Under the pieces are notes generated by a model. It was not told the origin of the DNA, did not search any database, and saw only the letters and a list, made by a program, of their open reading frames with translations. From positions 7,837,501-7,901,500 of the forward strand of contig NZ_JBEJGX010000003.1 of the NCBI RefSeq assembly GCF_040253635.1: a stretch of DNA of 64,000 bases. The letters are read 5' to 3'. Shown here piece after piece: positions 60,684-64,000 of this stretch (the first letter of the stretch is position 1; every line of letters begins with the position of its first letter). This DNA is from Streptomyces sp. Edi2. Its GTDB lineage: Bacteria > Actinomycetota > Actinomycetes > Streptomycetales > Streptomycetaceae. The translations under genes and the position numbers were made by a program.

Positions 60684-61097
60684 GTGTCCGACATCAATTC
60701 CTTAGTCGGTCAGATCGTGCCCGCCGTCGGCGCGGCAGTGGGCGCCTATGGCGTCAACGTGCTGAACCAAGCCGAGGGCCAGGCAGCCGATGCGACGGTC
60801 CTGCTGGGCCGGCGACTGCTCGACCGGATCCTGCGCCGTGCTCCTGACGGCGCGCCGATCGAGGCGGCGGTGACCGACCTGGCGGAATCAGACGGAGATC
60901 CGGACGCGCTGGCGGCACTGCGCCTTCGGATCAGGGGCGTTCTGGCGGCCGACCCGTCGCTGGCCGCGGAGTTGGCGGCGCTGCTTCCCGCACCGCCGGC
61001 GGCACAGGCCGACGGTGCCCGGAGCGTGGCGGTGAGCGGGAGCGTTCCCGGCATCGTGTCGACCGGGGACGACGCGATCAACATCCAGCGCCGGTGA
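60684..61097 (+). CDS. Small putative effector with C-terminal RSV-x-V-x-G repeat motif
   Basis: A 137-aa protein. A Gly/Ala/Val-rich hydrophobic segment at residues 7-28 (LVGQIVPAVGAAVGAYGVNV) could insert in a membrane. Helices follow (ADATVLLGRRLLDRILRR, ALAALRLRIRGVLAADPSL). The C-terminus, residues 112-137, is ARSVAVSGSVPGIVSTGD then DAINIQRR. The same pattern occurs near the N-terminus of the next protein. Codon 7 is TTA, the rare leucine codon read only by the bldA tRNA in Streptomyces. GTG 60684 has GGGGGAGA upstream; the stop overlaps the next GTG. Layout suggests an effector activated by its STAND partner through the shared motif; unproven. Confidence 0.65.
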   Translation: MSDINSLVGQIVPAVGAAVGAYGVNVLNQAEGQAADATVLLGRRLLDRILRRAPDGAPIEAAVTDLAESDGDPDALAALRLRIRGVLAADPSLAAELAALLPAPPAAQADGARSVAVSGSVPGIVSTGDDAINIQRR

Positions 61098-63067
61098 ACG
61101 GGAAGTCCGGGCCGGCCGACCGGTCCGCGGCCCAGATGTCCCAGGATCCGGCCCAGATGTCCCAGGACCCGGCCCGCTCCGCCGCCCGGCGGTCGGTCGT
61201 GGTCCACGGCGATGTCCAGGGCAATGTGAGCACGGGTGACTACACCCTCAACGTCGTCTACGTCGACGGCAAGTTCGTCGAGACCGAGAGCGTGCTGGAA
61301 CTGCCGCTGCGGGAGCCCCGTCCTCTGCGGGCTCCCGCCCGCGCCGACCTGTTCGGCCGCGACGAGATCGTGGAACAGACCGTCAGGCAGCTGACCGAGG
61401 GCACCAGTGTCCAGCTGTACGGGGCCGCGGACGTCGGGAAGAAGGCGATCGCCGAGGAGGTGCACCGGAGGCTGGCCGCGCAAGGCCGGCGCGGTCACGT
61501 CCTGTCGCCCCGGGCCGGGGAGACCGGCACGCTGGAAAGCCTCTACCAGCGGCTGACCGAGGCGTTCTTCGGCAAGACCTTCCTGCGCGGGGTCGACGAG
61601 GCCGTGCTGCACGAGGCCGTCGCCCATGTCTCCGACGTCCACCTCACCGTCTTCGACTGCGCACTGAGCCGGGAGGAGGTGGCCCGGGTGATGCAGACCT
61701 TCTCCGGGTGCACATTCCTCTTCACGTCCCCGTACGCGACCCTGCCGGACTCGGCGGCGGCGCACCATGTCCAGCCCCTGGCCCGGGCCGCCGCGATCAA
61801 ACTGCTCAGCTCCGAACTCGGGCTGACGCTGGGCCCGGTCGGTCTGCAGAACCTGCAGTTCGACCACGCCTACCGGATGGCCGAGGGCAAGCCTCAGCGC
61901 CTGCGCCAGTACGCGGAGTTCATCAAGGGCTCCGACCAATGGCGTGCCAGGGCGGACAGGGAGCCCCACGACCAGCCCCCGCCGGTCGACCCGGACCAGC
62001 TGAGCCCGCAGCGTCAGGCCGAGGCCCTGGCCGTCGCCCTGAGCGAACCGGCCCGCAGCGCGCTGGTCGCGCTGGCGACCTTCGGCGTGCCGCTGCCCGC
62101 CGCCTGGTTCGCACCGGTCACCGGAGACCCGCAGGCCGCAGGGGCCGGGCCGGAACTCTACGACCGCCGCCTGGTCACCTACAGCGGCGGCACCTACCTG
62201 ATCACCGAGGACGCCTTCGCCGCGGTCCGCCACCAGAACTGGGCCCCCACCGCGGCGGCCACCGCCGCTGAAGGCCTGACGGCGGGGCTCACGGCGAAGA
62301 CCGCGCAGCCGGGACCGGACCCGTATCTGCTGTTGACCGTGGCACGCGCCCTGAACGACGCGCAGCAGTGGGTACCGCTCTCCCGCCTGGTCAGGGTCGC
62401 CGCGCCGACCGCGCTGGCCGCCGGCCGCGGGCAGATCGCGCTGCAGCTCTACATGCTGGGCAAGATCGCCGCGACGCACGGCGGAATGAGCAAGGACCTC
62501 AAGTTCTTCGTCAGCACCGAGGAGCAGATCCGCAATCTCCTGAAGGGCGACAAACTCGCCGTGGCCGCGGCCCTGGCGATCCTCGCCGCGCCCGTCGCCC
62601 CCACGGCGAAGATCGGCAGCCTCTTCGGCTACCTCGCCAAACTCGCCTCCGCTAACACCGCCGCCACGGCAGGAACCGCCGCCGTGGCGGTCGCGGCCGC
62701 CACCACCGTCCTGGTGGTGACGCACGCGAACGAGGTGCCGGCCGGCTGCGCCGAGGCCAAACAGATCATTGCTCCCACGCAGCGGCCGACGGAGCTGCGC
62801 ACGACGAAAGCTTTCGTCGACCGGTCCAGGCAGGTGGCAGCCGGCCTGCATGCCGCGGCCGGAAAGGCGACCGATGCCAAGGTGAAGTCCGCCCTCCAGA
62901 CCCGGGCGGACGAGCGGAACAGCGCGGCCGACGCCAAGGAGCGCGAGGGGGACGAGGCCGGCATGCACCCCGATGTCGTCGCCGCGCTCGTGGCGAGCAA
63001 GGCGCTGCGAGAGGAGATCAAGGACACCCAGGAGATCTCCCCGGTCTGCTCCAACGTGCTGGAGTGA
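61094..63067 (+). CDS. STAND/NLR-like NTPase with N-terminal signalling motif and membrane segments
   Basis: A 657-aa protein. Residues 33-54 (RSVVVHGDVQGNVSTGD, then TLNV) share a motif with the partner upstream. A NTPase core follows: DLFGRDEIVEQTVRQL, degenerate Walker A G110-A-A-D-V-G-K116-K117, Walker B LTVFDCA, sensor-like TFLFTSPYATLP, and VQPLARAAAIKLLSSELG, the typical STAND helix. About residues 485-545 contain two hydrophobic segments, then a helical C-terminal domain ending with a Cys pair region (GCAEAKQII, SPVCSNVLE). Walker A ends in Lys where Ser/Thr is expected, so ATP hydrolysis may be lost. A 21-bp duplication at 61130-61171 (AQMSQDP twice) lies before the motif. GTG 61094 is coupled to the upstream gene. 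Confidence 0.7.
   Translation: MNGKSGPADRSAAQMSQDPAQMSQDPARSAARRSVVVHGDVQGNVSTGDYTLNVVYVDGKFVETESVLELPLREPRPLRAPARADLFGRDEIVEQTVRQLTEGTSVQLYGAADVGKKAIAEEVHRRLAAQGRRGHVLSPRAGETGTLESLYQRLTEAFFGKTFLRGVDEAVLHEAVAHVSDVHLTVFDCALSREEVARVMQTFSGCTFLFTSPYATLPDSAAAHHVQPLARAAAIKLLSSELGLTLGPVGLQNLQFDHAYRMAEGKPQRLRQYAEFIKGSDQWRARADREPHDQPPPVDPDQLSPQRQAEALAVALSEPARSALVALATFGVPLPAAWFAPVTGDPQAAGAGPELYDRRLVTYSGGTYLITEDAFAAVRHQNWAPTAAATAAEGLTAGLTAKTAQPGPDPYLLLTVARALNDAQQWVPLSRLVRVAAPTALAAGRGQIALQLYMLGKIAATHGGMSKDLKFFVSTEEQIRNLLKGDKLAVAAALAILAAPVAPTAKIGSLFGYLAKLASANTAATAGTAAVAVAAATTVLVVTHANEVPAGCAEAKQIIAPTQRPTELRTTKAFVDRSRQVAAGLHAAAGKATDAKVKSALQTRADERNSAADAKEREGDEAGMHPDVVAALVASKALREEIKDTQEISPVCSNVLE
61130..61171 (+). 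repeat. 21-bp direct duplication in the STAND gene
   Basis: Two adjacent 21-bp copies (61130-61150 and 61151-61171) differ at one base and encode AQMSQDP twice in frame, just before the shared motif. Confidence 0.85.
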
Positions 63068-63079
63068 CACGGGGATCCC

Positions 63080-63120
63080 GCGCTCCGACGCGCCGGCCGC
63101 GGGGCGGGGCGTCGGAGCGC
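63080..63120. terminator. Terminator between the STAND gene and the phosphatase gene
   Basis: Perfect 12-bp stem: GCGCTCCGACGC (63080-63091) pairs with GCGTCGGAGCGC (63109-63120), 17-base loop. It lies between convergent stops. Confidence 0.75.
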
Positions 63121-63142
63121 AGGACGGGTCGTGTCCCGCTGG

Positions 63143-63952
63143 TCAGTCCGTCAGCAGCCGGTCACGCAGCCGCTCGCGGGTGGCGGGCGCCAGCTTCAGG
63201 CCGTCGGTGAGGTACTTCTCCGTCGAGCCCCAGGTCTGCTCGATGGCGTCGTAGGCGGCCGCGAGGTAGTCGGTGTGTGCCCCGAACAGCGGCGCAAGCA
63301 GCTCCATAACCTCCTGCGACATCCCGACCGCGGAGTTGTCGGAGCGGCGGATCTTGTAGCGCCGGTGGGGATCGTTGGACTTGAGGTAGTCCGCCTCGAT
63401 GGCGTCCCGCTCCACGCCGACCGCGAGCAGGGTCACGGCAACGGACAGGCCGGCGCGGTCCTTGCCGGCCGCACAGTGCATCAGCGCAGGGACGCTGTCC
63501 TCGGCAAGCGCATTCAGCACCCTGCTGTGGTCTTCGGTGCGGGTGGTGATGATGTGGCGGTAGGTCTTGGCCATCCGGGCCGCGGCCTTGCCGTCGCCGA
63601 GCGCGGAGCGCAGCTGGTCCAGCTCACCGTCGCGCACCATGGCCCAGAATTCCGCGCCGTCAGCCGGGTCGGTGAGCGGGATGTTCACATTGCGCACGCC
63701 GGGCAGCGTGACATCGGGGCCTTCCAGCTTGATGTCCGAGGCATTGCGGAAGTCGAAGATGGTGTGCAGCCCGAGGCCGGCCAGAAATGCGGCATCCGTC
63801 TCGGTCGCATGGGCGAGGTGTCCGCTGCGAAACAGCCTCCCCTCCCGTACGCGACGCCCGTCCACGGTCGGCAGACCGCCCACATCGCGGAAGTTGCGGA
63901 CCTCCGCGAGCTCGGGCTGGGCCTGTGGGACCTGCGGCGTCTGCTGCGTCAC
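63143..63952 (-). CDS. Tyrosine-protein phosphatase-like protein
   Basis: A 269-aa cytoplasmic phosphatase of the bacterial PTP/DSP (LipA-like) type. The active-site loop ALMHCAAGKDRAGLSVAV at about residues 156-168 is the HC-x5-R signature with the extra Lys-Asp (CxxGKDR) of lipid- or tyrosine-directed enzymes. ELAEVRNFRDVGGLPTVDG near the N-terminus and RLFRSGHLAHATETD are the family's conserved start. GTG 63952 has GAGGAG upstream. A 9-bp hairpin (TCGCCGACG at 63972-63980 / CGTCGGCGA at 63986-63994) lies in the upstream region. Substrate (protein tyrosine or phosphoinositide) unknown. Confidence 0.88.
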   Translation of the reverse strand: MTQQTPQVPQAQPELAEVRNFRDVGGLPTVDGRRVREGRLFRSGHLAHATETDAAFLAGLGLHTIFDFRNASDIKLEGPDVTLPGVRNVNIPLTDPADGAEFWAMVRDGELDQLRSALGDGKAAARMAKTYRHIITTRTEDHSRVLNALAEDSVPALMHCAAGKDRAGLSVAVTLLAVGVERDAIEADYLKSNDPHRRYKIRRSDNSAVGMSQEVMELLAPLFGAHTDYLAAAYDAIEQTWGSTEKYLTDGLKLAPATRERLRDRLLTD

Positions 63953-64000
63953 GCGCGCTCCTCGGGTTCGTTCGCCGACGCCGCTCGTCGGCGAGGCGGG

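Noticed and set aside
1..64000. Search for insertion sequences, transposases, phage genes and plasmid functions
   Set aside because: No transposase, integrase, phage structural or replication gene was recognised among the supported genes.

Overview
The window is 64 kb of very GC-rich chromosome. Strong third-position GC bias, many GTG/TTG starts, GGAGG-type ribosome binding sites, GTGA/ATGA stop-start overlaps and the gene content all point to a Streptomyces (Actinomycetota). The order of genes around isopentenyl-diphosphate isomerase and the hopanoid operon recalls the S. coelicolor SCO67xx region; that is from memory and was not searched. One gene is cut at the left edge; the last gene is complete.

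Layout. (1) 1-153: tail of an MmcQ/YjbR protein and a strong terminator. (2) 331-7260: a fatty-acid/acyl-CoA degradation operon (CaiB/BaiF CoA-transferase, acyl-CoA dehydrogenase, thiolase, FadB-like enzyme) with a convergent MerR regulator. (3) 7743-10968: AnsP-like amino-acid permease, macro-domain protein, secreted sphingomyelinase-like phosphodiesterase. (4) 11210-13147: an unrecognised two-gene unit, a 70-aa protein followed by a 563-aa helical protein. (5) 13688-27285: MpaB-like oxygenase, three secreted peptidases (M1, S15, M14), BCCT transporter, GNAT, K15-type penicillin-binding protein, D-amino-acid oxidase-like enzyme, FUSC membrane protein. (6) 27406-37286: TetR with a divergent alpha/beta hydrolase, Tex, SCO6745-like protein, GlxA-type and DJ-1/PfpI proteins, enoyl-CoA hydratase, ABC-F ATPase. 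(7) 37405-38806: initiator tRNA, HATPase regulator, idi. (8) 39368-46413: seven close-packed genes resembling assembly and export of a glycerophosphate or similar phospho-alcohol cell-surface polymer. (9) 46783-58660: a full hopanoid operon (hpnC, hpnD, hpnE, polyprenyl synthase, shc, hpnG, hpnH, dxs, hpnO). (10) 58731-63067: an accessory locus with two divergent operons. One has a 90-aa protein, an ECF-type sigma factor and a 216-aa helical protein. The other has a 137-aa protein and a 657-aa STAND/NLR-like protein. (11) 63143-63952: a tyrosine phosphatase-like protein.

How the genes work together. IDI, Dxs and the polyprenyl synthase supply C5 to C15 prenyl units. HpnC/D/E make squalene, Shc makes hopene, and HpnH, HpnG and HpnO extend it toward aminobacteriohopanetriol. 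The upstream seven-gene operon combines a nucleotidyltransferase, a glycerol-1-phosphate dehydrogenase-like enzyme, two CDP-alcohol phosphatidyltransferases, a glycosyltransferase and a two-part ABC exporter, as expected for a surface glycopolymer.

Most unusual content. The 137-aa and 657-aa proteins at 60684-63067 share one motif, at the C-terminus of the first and the N-terminus of the second, in the same layout as amyloid-motif effector/NLR pairs. The first gene has a TTA codon at position 7. The hopene cyclase carries a triplicated 30-bp in-frame insertion, and several other short-period tandem repeats sit at the 3' ends of genes. Palindromic operator candidates occur at 7415-7465, 11027, 28023-28059, 32840 and 60248.
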